Of a stretch of DNA of 64,000 nucleotides, positions 34,784 through 43,639 are shown piece after piece. The stretch's first letter is position 1. Every line of letters begins with the position of its first letter. Origin of the DNA: [Streptosporangium] indianense (GTDB lineage: Bacteria > Actinomycetota > Actinomycetes > Streptomycetales > Streptomycetaceae); NCBI RefSeq assembly GCF_021474405.1, contig NZ_JAKEIO010000014.1:20673-84672 (forward strand), in the 5' to 3' direction. The notes under the pieces are model-generated. The model saw nothing but the letters and a program-made list of their open reading frames with translations, made no database searches and was not told the DNA's origin. Both the position numbers and the translations under genes were made by a program.

Positions 34784-35698
34784 GTGGACCCGGAAGCGGA
34801 CCCGGAAGACGACTCCGTCCGAGGACGGAAGAGGTCAGGGCGGCCACGGAGAACCCATCACGAGGTGGCCGAGGAGCTGCGTGCCCGGATCAGGTCGGGG
34901 GCGCTGCGCCCGGGTGAGCGCATGCCCACACAGGCCCAGTTGGCACACGAGTTCCAGGTCGAGCGCGGTGCCGTGCGGCAGGCGCTGCGGATCCTGCAGT
35001 CGGAGCGGTTGCTCACCAATGTGTCCAAGGGCAGCCCGGCGACCGTCGCGTCCGACCCCGTCGGTGCGCTGACCGGCCCACAAGCGCTGCCGCGGCCCAC
35101 GACGGTGGCCCTCGCGCCGCGGATCGCCCGGGCGTTCGCGGCGGAGCACGTCGAGATCGACGCCGTGTGCCTGACGTCCGTCTCCCTCACGCTCGCCATC
35201 GGTGAGCCGCTGCGGCAGATCCATGCCGGGCGGCTGAAACCGGCCAAGGTCGACGTCCGGGTACTGCTGCCGAGCCGGGACATCGACCTGGCCTTCCCGG
35301 TGCCGGTCGAGGGGCGCGGCGACGACTGGGTGCACGAGCGGTGGCTGGCGATGCGCAACGCCCAGGGGCAGGTCCTGCAGCACAACCTGCTGGCCCTGCG
35401 TGCCACGCACGGCATCGACGTGCACGTCACGTTCCGGGCGCTGCCCTTCACCCCGCCGGTGAAGCTGTACCTGCTCAACGGCACGGAGGCGCTGTTCGCG
35501 TACTACACGCTGACGCGCCGGGAGGCCGAGACCGACCGCGAGCAGCCGGCGCTGTACGACGCCCAGGGCACCCGGTCCATGCTGTTCGCCTTCCGGCAGG
35601 GCGCGGGGCTGCGGGACACGACGTTCGTGGAGCAGTCGCACCTGTGGTTCAACGCACTGTGGGAGACGATCAGTTCGGAGCTGGTGCTCACGGGCTGA
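34784..35698 (+). CDS. devE: DevE, DevA-like GntR regulator
   Basis: A 304-residue regulator. The GntR winged helix lies at about 25-90 (EELRARIRSGALRPGERMPTQ, GAVRQALRILQSERLLT) and the 200-residue effector domain is shared only with DevA (PRITRAFAAEHV-like start, WLAMRNAQGQVLQHNLLALR, LPFTPPVKLYLLNG). It is the second member of the known devA/devE duplicate pair. GTG 34784 was chosen because TACTGT ends 6 nt earlier (leaderless). DevA is needed for aerial growth; DevE is dispensable or distinct in S. coelicolor (from memory). Confidence 0.9.
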   Translation: MDPEADPEDDSVRGRKRSGRPRRTHHEVAEELRARIRSGALRPGERMPTQAQLAHEFQVERGAVRQALRILQSERLLTNVSKGSPATVASDPVGALTGPQALPRPTTVALAPRIARAFAAEHVEIDAVCLTSVSLTLAIGEPLRQIHAGRLKPAKVDVRVLLPSRDIDLAFPVPVEGRGDDWVHERWLAMRNAQGQVLQHNLLALRATHGIDVHVTFRALPFTPPVKLYLLNGTEALFAYYTLTRREAETDREQPALYDAQGTRSMLFAFRQGAGLRDTTFVEQSHLWFNALWETISSELVLTG

Positions 35699-35734
35699 CG
35701 TCTCCCACGGGTCGTTCCGGGGTGGTGCGGTGGC

Positions 35735-35923
35735 TCATCGGGCGGGCCCCGTCATGAGCAGCGCGAGCACGACCGCTCCGGCCGAGCTGACGGCCGGGCT
35801 CTTGGCCTTGACGCCCACGGTGAGAAGGATCAGGCCGACGATGCCGGCCGGACCGTACTTCCACTGGACGAGCTGTTCGAAGGCGACGACGAAGGCGGCG
35901 GAGAGGAGAGCGAGGGCGGGCAT
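35735..35923 (-). CDS. Small two-helix membrane protein between devE and devA
   Basis: A 62-residue hydrophobic protein (PALALLSAAFVVAFEQLV, then AGIVGLILLTVGV and AGAVVLALLMTG) with two or three membrane segments. ATG 35923 has AAGGGGGAA at good distance; its promoter must lie in the same 150-nt region that holds the devA palindromes, divergent from devA. It converges on devE. No function was recognised; the corresponding small gene is in the same place in S. coelicolor (from memory). Confidence 0.8.
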   Translation of the reverse strand: MPALALLSAAFVVAFEQLVQWKYGPAGIVGLILLTVGVKAKSPAVSSAGAVVLALLMTGPAR

Positions 35924-35962
35924 CGGTGTTCCCCCTTCGGAAGTCCGGAAGCAAAACTTCCG

Positions 35963-36045
35963 CCAACTCCGAGAAGTTGGCAACCAACTCTGATTAAGTT
36001 GTCCCCACTTGGCCCCTAGCCATAAACAACTTTCAAACAACTCCC
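35963..36045. promoter_or_regulatory. Clustered half-sites in the devA control region
   Basis: CCAACT (35963-35968), AGTTGG (35975-35980) and CCAACT (35984-35989) form overlapping inverted repeats, the last two with the 3-nt spacer seen before devE. Further on, AAACAACTTTC and AAACAACTCCC (36024-36045) are 11-bp direct repeats, and TTGT half-sites recur up to the start. The region is markedly AT-rich for this genome. It should be the site where DevA, DevE or another developmental regulator acts on devA and on the divergent small gene. Confidence 0.7.
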
Positions 36046-36076
36046 GCCAGATAAATCAGAGTTGTAGCGTTTGGTC

Positions 36077-36964
36077 GTGACCCAGGAGAGTGTGGCGGAG
36101 AACGTGGCAGTCAACGGCAGCAGAAGGTCATCGCCCCAGGAGATCGCCGACAGCCTGCGGGAACGCATCCGAGCCGGTGAGCTCAAGCCGGGGGACCGCC
36201 TGCCCACCCAGGCGGAACTCGCGGAGGAGTTCGGCGTCGAGCGCGGCACGGTCCGCCAGGCCCTGCGGGTCCTCCAGGAGGACGGTCTCCTCACCAACGT
36301 CAGCAAGGGCAGCCCCCCGCGCATCGCGGCCCCCGCCCCCGCCCGCGGCGAGCCCCAGCCGACCATGGTGGGCCTGGCCCCGCGCCTGGTGGAGGCGTTC
36401 TCGGCACGCGCGGTGCGCGCCGACGTCGTCTGCCACACCGCCGAGACGCTGATGGTCGCCCTCGGCGAGCCGCTGCGCCTGATCCACGAGGGCCGCATCC
36501 GCCCCGAGTCGATCGACGTCCGCATCCTGGTCCCGTCCCGCGACATCGAGCTCGCCTTCCCGGTCCCGGTCGAGTCCCACGGCGAGGACGACTCCGTCCA
36601 CCAGCGCTGGCTGGCCATGCGCAACGCCCAGGGCCAGGTCCTGCAACACAACCTGCTCGCCCTGCGCTCCACCCACGGCATGGACGTCCGGGTCCGCTTC
36701 CGGGCGCTGCCGTTCACCCCGCCGGTGAAGCTGTACCTCCTCAACGGCGAGGAGGCGCTGATGGGTTACTACATGCTGACCAGGCGCGAGGAGGAGTGGG
36801 GGAGCCGGACCCTGGACATGTACGACGTCCTGGGCTCCAAGTCCCTGCTGTTCTCCTTCGCCCGGCGGGCCGGCCGGCGGGACGCGGCGTTCGTGGAGGA
36901 ATCCCAGAAGTGGTTCGACGCCCTCTGGGAAACCATCACGACCGACCTGACACTCTCCTCGTGA
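36077..36964 (+). CDS. devA: DevA, GntR-family developmental regulator
   Basis: A 295-residue regulator needed for normal aerial mycelium in S. coelicolor. The GntR winged helix is at about 20-85 (ADSLRERIRAGELKPGDRLPT, TVRQALRVLQEDGLLTNVSKG) and the effector domain is nearly identical in core to DevE (WLAMRNAQGQVLQHNLLALR). GTG 36077 is 6 nt after TAGCGT (leaderless). The upstream region holds the palindromes described separately. The stop overlaps the devB start (GTGA), so devA and devB are one operon. Confidence 0.95.
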   Translation: MTQESVAENVAVNGSRRSSPQEIADSLRERIRAGELKPGDRLPTQAELAEEFGVERGTVRQALRVLQEDGLLTNVSKGSPPRIAAPAPARGEPQPTMVGLAPRLVEAFSARAVRADVVCHTAETLMVALGEPLRLIHEGRIRPESIDVRILVPSRDIELAFPVPVESHGEDDSVHQRWLAMRNAQGQVLQHNLLALRSTHGMDVRVRFRALPFTPPVKLYLLNGEEALMGYYMLTRREEEWGSRTLDMYDVLGSKSLLFSFARRAGRRDAAFVEESQKWFDALWETITTDLTLSS

Positions 36965-37713
36965 CTCCTGATACGGCGCAGACTGGTGCGGTGACAATCG
37001 AGACCGAGAACGATCCGTACGGACTCCGCGATCTGACCGGACGCGCGCGCGTCGTGCTCTGGGACTTCGACGGGCCCATCTGCCGCCTGTTCGCCGGGCA
37101 TTCGGCGGAGCAGGTGGCGAGCGGCCTGGTCTCCTGGCTGGAGAGCCGGGGCCTGCACGGCCTGCTCACCGAGACCGAGCGGGAGTCCCTGGACCCGCAC
37201 GTGGTGCTGCGCGCCGTGGACCGCCGTCATCCCGGCAGCGACCTCGTCGCCGAGCTGGAGGAACGTCTCACCCAGGAGGAGCTGCGGGCCGCGTCCTCGG
37301 CCTGGCCGACCGCCTACGCCGACCCGTTGATCCGCACCTGGACCGCCGTGGGCTCGCGCCTGGCCATCACCACGAACAACTCGCCCCGGGTGGTCCGCAA
37401 ATACCTCGCGGGGCGCGGCCTCGCCGACTGCTTCGCCCCCCACATCTACGGCCGGACCCAGGAACTGCACCATCTGAAGCCGCATCCGCACTGCCTGAAC
37501 CGGGCGCTCAACGCGATGGGGGTGGCGCCGGGCGATGCCCTGATGATCGGCGACACACCGTCCGACCGCGAGGCGGCCGAGGGTGCCGGGGTGCCTTTCC
37601 TGGGATACGCCCGCAACGAAAGAAAGGCCAAGCTCCTGAAGAAGGCCGGGGCCGACGTGGTCCTGGACTCCCTGGAACCCCTGCTACGGCTGCTGCGCTT
37701 GCGACGGCCCTAG
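36961..37713 (+). CDS. devB: DevB, HAD-family phosphatase
   Basis: A 250-residue HAD hydrolase: motif I WDFDGPI near residue 36 (nucleophile and acid Asp), motif II TTNNS near 138, motif III Lys in KPHPH and motif IV MIGDTPSDREAAEG near 195, all present. The GTG start overlaps the devA stop. devB mutants, like devA mutants, are impaired in development in S. coelicolor (from memory). Substrate unknown; the fold favours small phosphates such as phosphoglycolate. Confidence 0.92.
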   Translation: MTPDTAQTGAVTIETENDPYGLRDLTGRARVVLWDFDGPICRLFAGHSAEQVASGLVSWLESRGLHGLLTETERESLDPHVVLRAVDRRHPGSDLVAELEERLTQEELRAASSAWPTAYADPLIRTWTAVGSRLAITTNNSPRVVRKYLAGRGLADCFAPHIYGRTQELHHLKPHPHCLNRALNAMGVAPGDALMIGDTPSDREAAEGAGVPFLGYARNERKAKLLKKAGADVVLDSLEPLLRLLRLRRP

Positions 37714-38067
37714 GGGCGACGATCCGGACTCGGCCGGCAGCGTCTTCGTGGACACCATGTGCAAGTGGTACGGCTCCGTGTGGGACCTGTTGGCCGAGGG
37801 GCCCGAGTAGCGGAAAAGGCGCGAGAAGACAGCAGGGGGCCGGGGGGCTGCCGGGTGTAGCATTCCCGCACCGTGCAGCGATTGAGTCACACGCTCGTCC
37901 TCGTTCGTATGGGAAGGGGCCGACCGGCCGCCATCGAACAAGCTCGCGCACGCTCATACGGATGAGTGGCACACCACCCGTGATGGCGCACTCCGCCGTG
38001 CGCGGCACCCACCGCGAACCTACCGTTTGCCCTACCATCCCCCCTTCTCGCACTTCCGGAGCGGCCC
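37714..38067 (+). other. 354-nt gap with a coding-like stretch but no intact gene
   Basis: From 37718 to the TAG at 37810 a frame different from devB has 29 of 30 codons ending in G or C and reads DDPDSAGSVFVDTMCKWY then GSVWDLLAEGPE, but it has no good start other than ATG 37757 (17 codons). It looks like the tail of a lost or frameshifted coding region. Further on, a 30-codon frame opens at GTG 37873 after TAGCAT, without support. TACCAT (38034-38039) and GGAG suit promoter and ribosome-binding site of the next gene. Confidence 0.5.
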
Positions 38068-40257
38068 GTGGGCGCACCCTCTCCTTCCCGTCCGCTTATC
38101 GGGGAGCGCGCCTCGCACGACGCCACCTGCCGGGCCTTCGTGCAACGGGCCGCCGAGCTGGGTGTGGCGACCAGCGGCCACCACAACCGGAACTACGTCC
38201 TTCCGCTCACGGAGGGCATGGCCCGCCTGGTCGGGCGTGAGCCGGGGACGTCGGTGACGGTCCGGATCCGGCGTCCGGACGCGCTGCCCGTCGTCATCCG
38301 GACGTGGCAGGACGAGGCGGAGATCCTCGGCGCCGTCCGGGCGGTCCTGCCGCACGCACCGGAATGTCTGGTCAAGGGCGAGGAGTTCGCCGTCCACAGC
38401 TTTGTGGAGGGCGTTCCGCTCTCCAGCGTCTGCGCCGACGGCAAGCCCGTCGACACCCTGCTGATCCAGGCTCTGGCCGGGCTGCTCGCCCAGATGGCAC
38501 ACGTACGGCGGGGCGCGCTGCCCGCCCTGCCGTCCGTCTGGCCCCGCAACGACACGGACAGCCAGGGCTTCCTCCAGACGCTGGTCCATCTGGCCGACCG
38601 GCAGATCAGACGGCCCAACTGGACTGCCTTCGGTGGGCTCTTCGCGGCGCTCGGCATCCCGGAGGACGCGCTCACCGGGCTGGCCGGGCGGGTGCCCGCG
38701 ATGTCCCGGCGGCCGTACAGCCTGCTCCACGCCGACCTGCACCGCGACAACGTGATCGTGTCGTACGCGAGCGACCCGCCCCTGATCTGCGTCGACTGGG
38801 AGCTCGCCACGTACGGCGACCCGCTGCACGACCTCGCGACGCACCTCGTGCGGATGCGCTACCCGGCGCACCAGTGGGCCGAAGTGGTCGACGCCTGGGG
38901 CGAGGCCATGCAGCAGGTCCGCCCCGCCGCGGTCAGCGGCCTGGCGCGGGACCTGCGGCACTATCTGGCGTTCGAGCGGGCGCAGTCCGTCTTCCCGGAC
39001 GTGATGAGGGCCGCCCGGTCGCTGGAGGAATCGTTCACCCAGACGAGTCTGGACGAGGCGACGGCCGAGGTGCGCCGGGCCCTGGAGGCGGCGGCGGAAC
39101 CGCTGCGGCTCGTCGGTGTGCCGCGGGAGGGCGAGATCCGGCGTGCCCTGTTCCGGTGGCTGGTGTCGCGCATGAACGGGGACATCAGCGGCCGGGCGTG
39201 GATCGCGGAGGCGTTCGAGTGGCGCCCCGACCGGCGGGTTCCCGAGCGCCCCGACTTCCCGTCCACCGCGGTCCGGGAGGCCCTGCTGGCGGAGGGGGCC
39301 GCGCCCGCGGGCCGGGTGTTCAAGGGCACCGCGCACCTGAACACCGTGGTGGCGGTGCCGGGCTTCGACTCGCCGGTGGTCGTACGGCGCAAGCTGCCCG
39401 ACGTGTGCCGCCGGGAGCGCGGCTTCCTCAGCGAGCACGCCGTGCTGCGTGCGATCGAGGAGTCGTCGGTGGGGGTGGCGGCGCCGCGGGTGCTCGCCCT
39501 GGGCGAGACCTACCAGAGCGACACCATCGCCCTGCACACCTACGTGGGCTCGCGGGACGTCGACCGGCCCCCCAACCACCCCGTGCACGGTCTGCTGCCG
39601 CACGAGGCGGACGGCCTGGTGGACCAGCTGTGCGCGCTGACGCGGGTCAGGTACGAGCAGGTCGACCCGACCGCCGGCGAGGGCGCGTTCCACCACTGGC
39701 TGCGGGACCAGCTGGTCTCCCTGGTGCGGGACCTGCCGAAGGCCTCGCAGCAGCTGGCGCGGCATCTCGGGCTGCCCGACCCGGACCGGCTGCGGCTGAT
39801 CCTCTCCCGGCACGAGGTGAGCGACCGCGAGCCCGCGCTCCTGCACGGCGACCTGAACCCCTGGAACCTCGTACGCCGCGACGACCGGCTGGCCCTGACC
39901 ATCATCGACTGGGAGATGGCCGTCGTCGGCGACCCCCTGTACGACCTCGTCCGGCACATGCACCTCACGCCGACCCGGCCGGAGATCAGGGAGCGCATGT
40001 TCCGCCGCTGGGAACGCCTGCTGCCCGCCGAGTACACCCGCGACTGGCGCAAGGACTGGCGGGTGTACCGCCGGCTGGAGATCGTGCGCTCCGCCTACGT
40101 CGACCTGGACCGCATCGTGACGGGCGCCAGTCTGGACGCCCCCAACGTCCGGCGGGCGGTGGACTCCTACGCGGTGACGCTGGCCGTCGCCACGGGCTCG
40201 CTCGGCCTCCCGGTGCGCTCCACGGCGAACCCGTACCTCGCCCGCGCCCTGGCCTGA
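38068..40257 (+). CDS. Twin aminoglycoside-phosphotransferase-fold kinase
   Basis: A 729-residue protein with two complete APH/choline-kinase-like domains in tandem. The first has LLHADLHRDNVIV near 221 (Brenner motif) and VDWELATYGDP near 241 (metal site). The second has LLHGDLNPWNLV near 590 and IDWEMAVVGDP near 612. Both catalytic Asp/Asn pairs are intact, so both halves could be active. The two domains are diverged, so the duplication is old. GTG 38068 follows GGAG. The substrate is unknown; the gene follows devAB, and TetR and HelD genes follow it. Confidence 0.88.
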   Translation: MGAPSPSRPLIGERASHDATCRAFVQRAAELGVATSGHHNRNYVLPLTEGMARLVGREPGTSVTVRIRRPDALPVVIRTWQDEAEILGAVRAVLPHAPECLVKGEEFAVHSFVEGVPLSSVCADGKPVDTLLIQALAGLLAQMAHVRRGALPALPSVWPRNDTDSQGFLQTLVHLADRQIRRPNWTAFGGLFAALGIPEDALTGLAGRVPAMSRRPYSLLHADLHRDNVIVSYASDPPLICVDWELATYGDPLHDLATHLVRMRYPAHQWAEVVDAWGEAMQQVRPAAVSGLARDLRHYLAFERAQSVFPDVMRAARSLEESFTQTSLDEATAEVRRALEAAAEPLRLVGVPREGEIRRALFRWLVSRMNGDISGRAWIAEAFEWRPDRRVPERPDFPSTAVREALLAEGAAPAGRVFKGTAHLNTVVAVPGFDSPVVVRRKLPDVCRRERGFLSEHAVLRAIEESSVGVAAPRVLALGETYQSDTIALHTYVGSRDVDRPPNHPVHGLLPHEADGLVDQLCALTRVRYEQVDPTAGEGAFHHWLRDQLVSLVRDLPKASQQLARHLGLPDPDRLRLILSRHEVSDREPALLHGDLNPWNLVRRDDRLALTIIDWEMAVVGDPLYDLVRHMHLTPTRPEIRERMFRRWERLLPAEYTRDWRKDWRVYRRLEIVRSAYVDLDRIVTGASLDAPNVRRAVDSYAVTLAVATGSLGLPVRSTANPYLARALA

Positions 40258-40283
40258 CCCCGCCGCTGCGTAGGCTCCCCGGT

Positions 40284-40916
40284 ATGACCAACCCGGGCCT
40301 GCGTGAGCGCAAGAAGCAGCGGATGTACGAGACCGTGTCGGACATCGCCGTGCGGCTCTTCCTGGAGAAGGGGTTCGACGCGGTGTCCGTCGCGGAGATC
40401 GCGGCGGCGGCCGACATCTCGAAGCCGACGCTGTTCCGGTACTTCCCGGCCAAGGAGGACCTGGTCCTGTACCGGATCGCCGACCACGAGGGGGAGGCGG
40501 CCCGGGTGGTGGCGGAGGCCGGGACGGCGCCCGTGGAGGCGCTGCGGCGGCACTTCGTGGAGGGGCTGGAGCGGGGGGACCCGGTGACCGGGCTCAACGA
40601 CCATCCCGAGGTGCTGGCCTTCCACGCCCTGCTCTACGGGACGCCCTCGCTGGTGGCCCGGGCGCACGCGCATCAGGAGCGGTCGGAGGCCGCGCTCGCC
40701 GAGGTGCTCGGAGGGGACCTGGACGCCAGGCTGGCCGCCGGGCAGATCATGGCCGTGTTGCGGGTGCTGGCGCTGGAGAACTGGCGGCGGATCGCCGCGG
40801 GGGAGCGGGCGGCCGACGTGCGGCCGGACGCGGTGGCGGCAGCGGAGCGGGCGTTCGGCCGGCTCGCGGCCGCACTGCCCCCCGGCCTCCCCGGCAACCT
40901 TGATGAAACTAGGTAA
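40284..40916 (+). CDS. TetR-family regulator
   Basis: A 210-residue regulator: the HTH in residues 1-58 (YETVSDIAVRLFLEKGFDAVSVAEIAAAADISKPTLFRYF in outline, i.e. ISKPTLFRYFPAKEDLV) and an all-helical ligand domain. TAGGCT stands 7 nt before the ATG (leaderless). It overlaps the control region of the next gene, HelD: its final codons contain the first AACTAGGT of a repeated element that recurs 17 nt later. Target unknown; the HelD-like gene or the twin kinase are candidates. Confidence 0.9.
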   Translation: MTNPGLRERKKQRMYETVSDIAVRLFLEKGFDAVSVAEIAAAADISKPTLFRYFPAKEDLVLYRIADHEGEAARVVAEAGTAPVEALRRHFVEGLERGDPVTGLNDHPEVLAFHALLYGTPSLVARAHAHQERSEAALAEVLGGDLDARLAAGQIMAVLRVLALENWRRIAAGERAADVRPDAVAAAERAFGRLAAALPPGLPGNLDETR

Positions 40917-40957
40917 TTTATTTAACTCGGTTAGATTTTCGGCGTACGCTCGGTGCC

Positions 40958-42976
40958 ATGACCTCCACCGAGCCTTCCCTCCAGCACGCCCTCGACAAGG
41001 AACGCGCCCACCACGAGCGCTGCCGGACCGCTCTCGCCGCGATGGTGGAGGGCGCCGGTGAACAGGTCGTCACCGGCGAGGACGTGTCCGCGTCCGGGGC
41101 CGACGCCGAAGTCCTCGGACACCGGCTGCGCAGCCGGGCCAAGGCACTGCGGGAACTGCCCGAGGGGCCGCTGTTCTTCGGCGCCCTGGAGAGCGGGGAG
41201 GGGCCGTTGCACATCGGGCGGCTGCGGATCTCTGAGCACCCGGCCCGACCGCCCCTCGTCGTCGACTGGCGTGCGCCCGTCTCACGCGCCTTCTACCAGG
41301 CCTCGGCGCGCGACCCGCAGGGCGTCGCCGTGCGGCGGCGGTTCGGCTGGGCGCCCGGCAGCCGGGGCGAGTCACGGGACCTCACCGGCCTGGAGGACGA
41401 GCACCTGGAGCAGGGGGAGGCCCGCGACAGCGAGATCGTCGCCCGGGAGATCGAACGGCCCCGGGTCGGGCCCATGCGGGACATCGCCGCGACGATCCAG
41501 CCCGAGCAGGACGACCTCGTACGGGAGGACCTGGCGGTGTCGGTGTGCGTGCAGGGCGCGCCGGGCACCGGCAAGACCGCCGTCGGGCTGCACCGGGCCG
41601 CCTATCTGCTCTACACGCACCCGCGGCGCATCCGGCGCGGTGGTCTGCTGATCCTCGGACCCCACCGCACCTTCCTGTCGTACATCGCCGAGGTGCTGCC
41701 GGCCCTGGGCGAGACGGGGGTGCGGCAGTCGACCCTGGGCGAGGAGATCGCCCGCTGCCCCGTCCGGGGGGCCGACGACGGGCCGGCCGCCCTCGTGAAG
41801 CACGACGCCCGGATGGCCGAGGTGCTCCGGCGGGCGCTGTACGCGCGGGTGCGCGCCGACGGCGGCGGCGCGTCGCTCACCGTGCCGGACGGGTCGTACC
41901 GGTGGCGGGTCCCGGCGGGGGAGCTGGCGGAGATCGTGGCACGGGTGCGGGAGGAGGAACCGCCCTACGGGGTCGGGCGGGAGCGGGTGCGGGCACGGAT
42001 CGTGCGGTGTCTGCGCGAGCAGGCCGAGCGGCGGGCCGGGCCGCCCCCGAACACCTGGGTGCGGCGGATCGAGCGGGCCCGGCCGGTGTCGGCGTACGTC
42101 GACGCCGTGTGGCCGCGGGTACGGCCCGAGGAGGTGGTGGCCGGCCTGCTCGGCGACGAGGAGGCCCTGACCGCGGCGGCCGAGGGGCTCCTCGACGGCG
42201 GTGAGCAGCGGGCGCTGCTCTGGCGGCGGCCGCCCAGGTCCTGGAAGTCGGCGCGCTGGTCGGCCGCCGATCTCGTGCTGCTCGACGAGGTGGCGGGGCT
42301 GATCGAGCACCCGGAGGGGTACGGGCACGTCGTCGTCGACGAGGCGCAGGACCTGTCCCCGATGGAGTGCCGGGCGATCGCCCGCCGGGCCCGCTTCGGT
42401 TCCCTGACGGTGCTCGGTGATCTGGCGCAGGGGACGACACCGTGGGCGGCGCGGTCCTGGCGCACGGTCCTCGCGCACCTGGGGAAACCGGACGCGGCCG
42501 TGGTCGCCCTGACCACCGGGTTCCGGGTGCCGCAGGCCGTCGTCGGGCTCGCCAACCGGTTGCTGGAGCGCCTTGACGTGGACGTGTCCGCGAGCCGTTC
42601 GCTGCGCGCCGACGGTGAGTTGAGGCTGCGGGAGACGACCGAGGACGGCGTGCCCGGCGCGGTCGTGGCGGCCGTACGGGACGCGCTGGGCCGGGAGGGA
42701 TCGGTGGGGGTCGTCGCGGCCGACGCGGACGTCCCCCGGCTGCGGGCCGCACTGGACGCGGCCGGGATCGGGGCGGCGGGCCCGGACGAACTCGGCGCGC
42801 GGGTCGCCCTGGTGCCCGCGAGTGTGGTCAAGGGCCTGGAGTACGACCAGGTCGTGGCCGTCGAGCCGGCCGCGATCGCCGAGGCCGAGGAGCGGGGGCT
42901 GCACCGGCTGTACGTGGTGCTGACCCGGGCGGTCTCCCGGCTCGAGGTGGTGCGGGGGAGGCCAATGCCCTTCTAG
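40958..42976 (+). CDS. HelD-like RNA polymerase-binding helicase
   Basis: A 672-residue superfamily-1 protein that in related organisms binds RNA polymerase and frees it from DNA; the HelR branch also displaces rifamycins. An N-terminal charged coiled-coil region (residues about 1-60) precedes LFFGALESGEGPLHIGRL and VDWRAPVSRAFY, both typical of HelD. Walker A GAPGTGKT is near 198, Walker B VVVDEAQD near 457 and the C-terminal motifs LTTGFRVP and LYVVLTRA follow. TACGCT lies 7 nt before the ATG; AT-rich repeats upstream are noted as a finding. Whether it is HelD or HelR cannot be decided from this sequence alone. Confidence 0.92.
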   Translation: MTSTEPSLQHALDKERAHHERCRTALAAMVEGAGEQVVTGEDVSASGADAEVLGHRLRSRAKALRELPEGPLFFGALESGEGPLHIGRLRISEHPARPPLVVDWRAPVSRAFYQASARDPQGVAVRRRFGWAPGSRGESRDLTGLEDEHLEQGEARDSEIVAREIERPRVGPMRDIAATIQPEQDDLVREDLAVSVCVQGAPGTGKTAVGLHRAAYLLYTHPRRIRRGGLLILGPHRTFLSYIAEVLPALGETGVRQSTLGEEIARCPVRGADDGPAALVKHDARMAEVLRRALYARVRADGGGASLTVPDGSYRWRVPAGELAEIVARVREEEPPYGVGRERVRARIVRCLREQAERRAGPPPNTWVRRIERARPVSAYVDAVWPRVRPEEVVAGLLGDEEALTAAAEGLLDGGEQRALLWRRPPRSWKSARWSAADLVLLDEVAGLIEHPEGYGHVVVDEAQDLSPMECRAIARRARFGSLTVLGDLAQGTTPWAARSWRTVLAHLGKPDAAVVALTTGFRVPQAVVGLANRLLERLDVDVSASRSLRADGELRLRETTEDGVPGAVVAAVRDALGREGSVGVVAADADVPRLRAALDAAGIGAAGPDELGARVALVPASVVKGLEYDQVVAVEPAAIAEAEERGLHRLYVVLTRAVSRLEVVRGRPMPF

Positions 42977-43000
42977 GGAACGGGGGTTAGGGTCCGTGTC

Positions 43001-43624
43001 ATGACTGACGTCGACGCGTTCACGGACATCCCCACGACCACCCTGGCCGATCTGCTGGGCCGCGGGCAGGTCATGGACATCGGGATCCGGCCCCTGTGGG
43101 GTCCCGTTCCGCGGGTGGCCGGACCGGCCTTCACCGTCGACTGCCCGCCCGGCGACAACCTGATGCTGCACGCCGCGATCCACCGGGCCGGCCCCGGCTC
43201 GGTCGTCGTCGTGGAGTCCGGCGACCTGGACTACGCCCTGGCCGGCGGCAACGTGTGCGCCGTCGCGCAGCGCCGGGGCATCGCCGCGTTCGTCGCCGAC
43301 GGGCTGATCCGCGACCTCGGCGAGGTCCGGGACCTGCGCTTCCCGGTGTTCGCACGCGGTGTCATCCCCATCCCGGGCACCAAGTCGGCCGCCCGGCCGC
43401 TGAACGAGCGGGTGCGCTGCGGCGGGGTCGCGGTCGACGCGGGTGACACGGTCGTCGCCGACGAGGAAGGCGTGGTGGTCGTCCCCGCGGCCCGTCGCGC
43501 GGAGGTCCTGGCGGCGGCCCGGGCCAAGCTGGCCAAGGAGGCCGACGAGACCCTGGACGCCTGGGAGTCGGCCCATCGCACCCGTATCGACCGGATCGTG
43601 GCGGACCAGGGCTTCGACGGCTGA
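43001..43624 (+). CDS. RraA-like / 4-hydroxy-4-methyl-2-oxoglutarate aldolase family protein
   Basis: A 207-residue protein with the RraA core GGNVCAVAQRRGIAAFV and the metal/substrate motif DGLIRDLGEV. Family members either inhibit RNase E (RraA) or catalyse retro-aldol cleavage and oxaloacetate decarboxylation; the catalytic Arg-Asp pair in IRDL is present, so an enzymatic role is possible. TAGGGT precedes the ATG by 7 nt (leaderless). It lies between HelD and an SGNH esterase, converging on the latter. Confidence 0.9.
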   Translation: MTDVDAFTDIPTTTLADLLGRGQVMDIGIRPLWGPVPRVAGPAFTVDCPPGDNLMLHAAIHRAGPGSVVVVESGDLDYALAGGNVCAVAQRRGIAAFVADGLIRDLGEVRDLRFPVFARGVIPIPGTKSAARPLNERVRCGGVAVDAGDTVVADEEGVVVVPAARRAEVLAAARAKLAKEADETLDAWESAHRTRIDRIVADQGFDG

Positions 43625-43639
43625 CCGGCCGGCCGGTCG

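Noticed and set aside
37873..37965. 30-codon frame from GTG 37873 after TAGCAT
   Set aside because: Codon bias and composition are weak, there is no ribosome-binding site, and no recognisable peptide type; mentioned only within the gap description.
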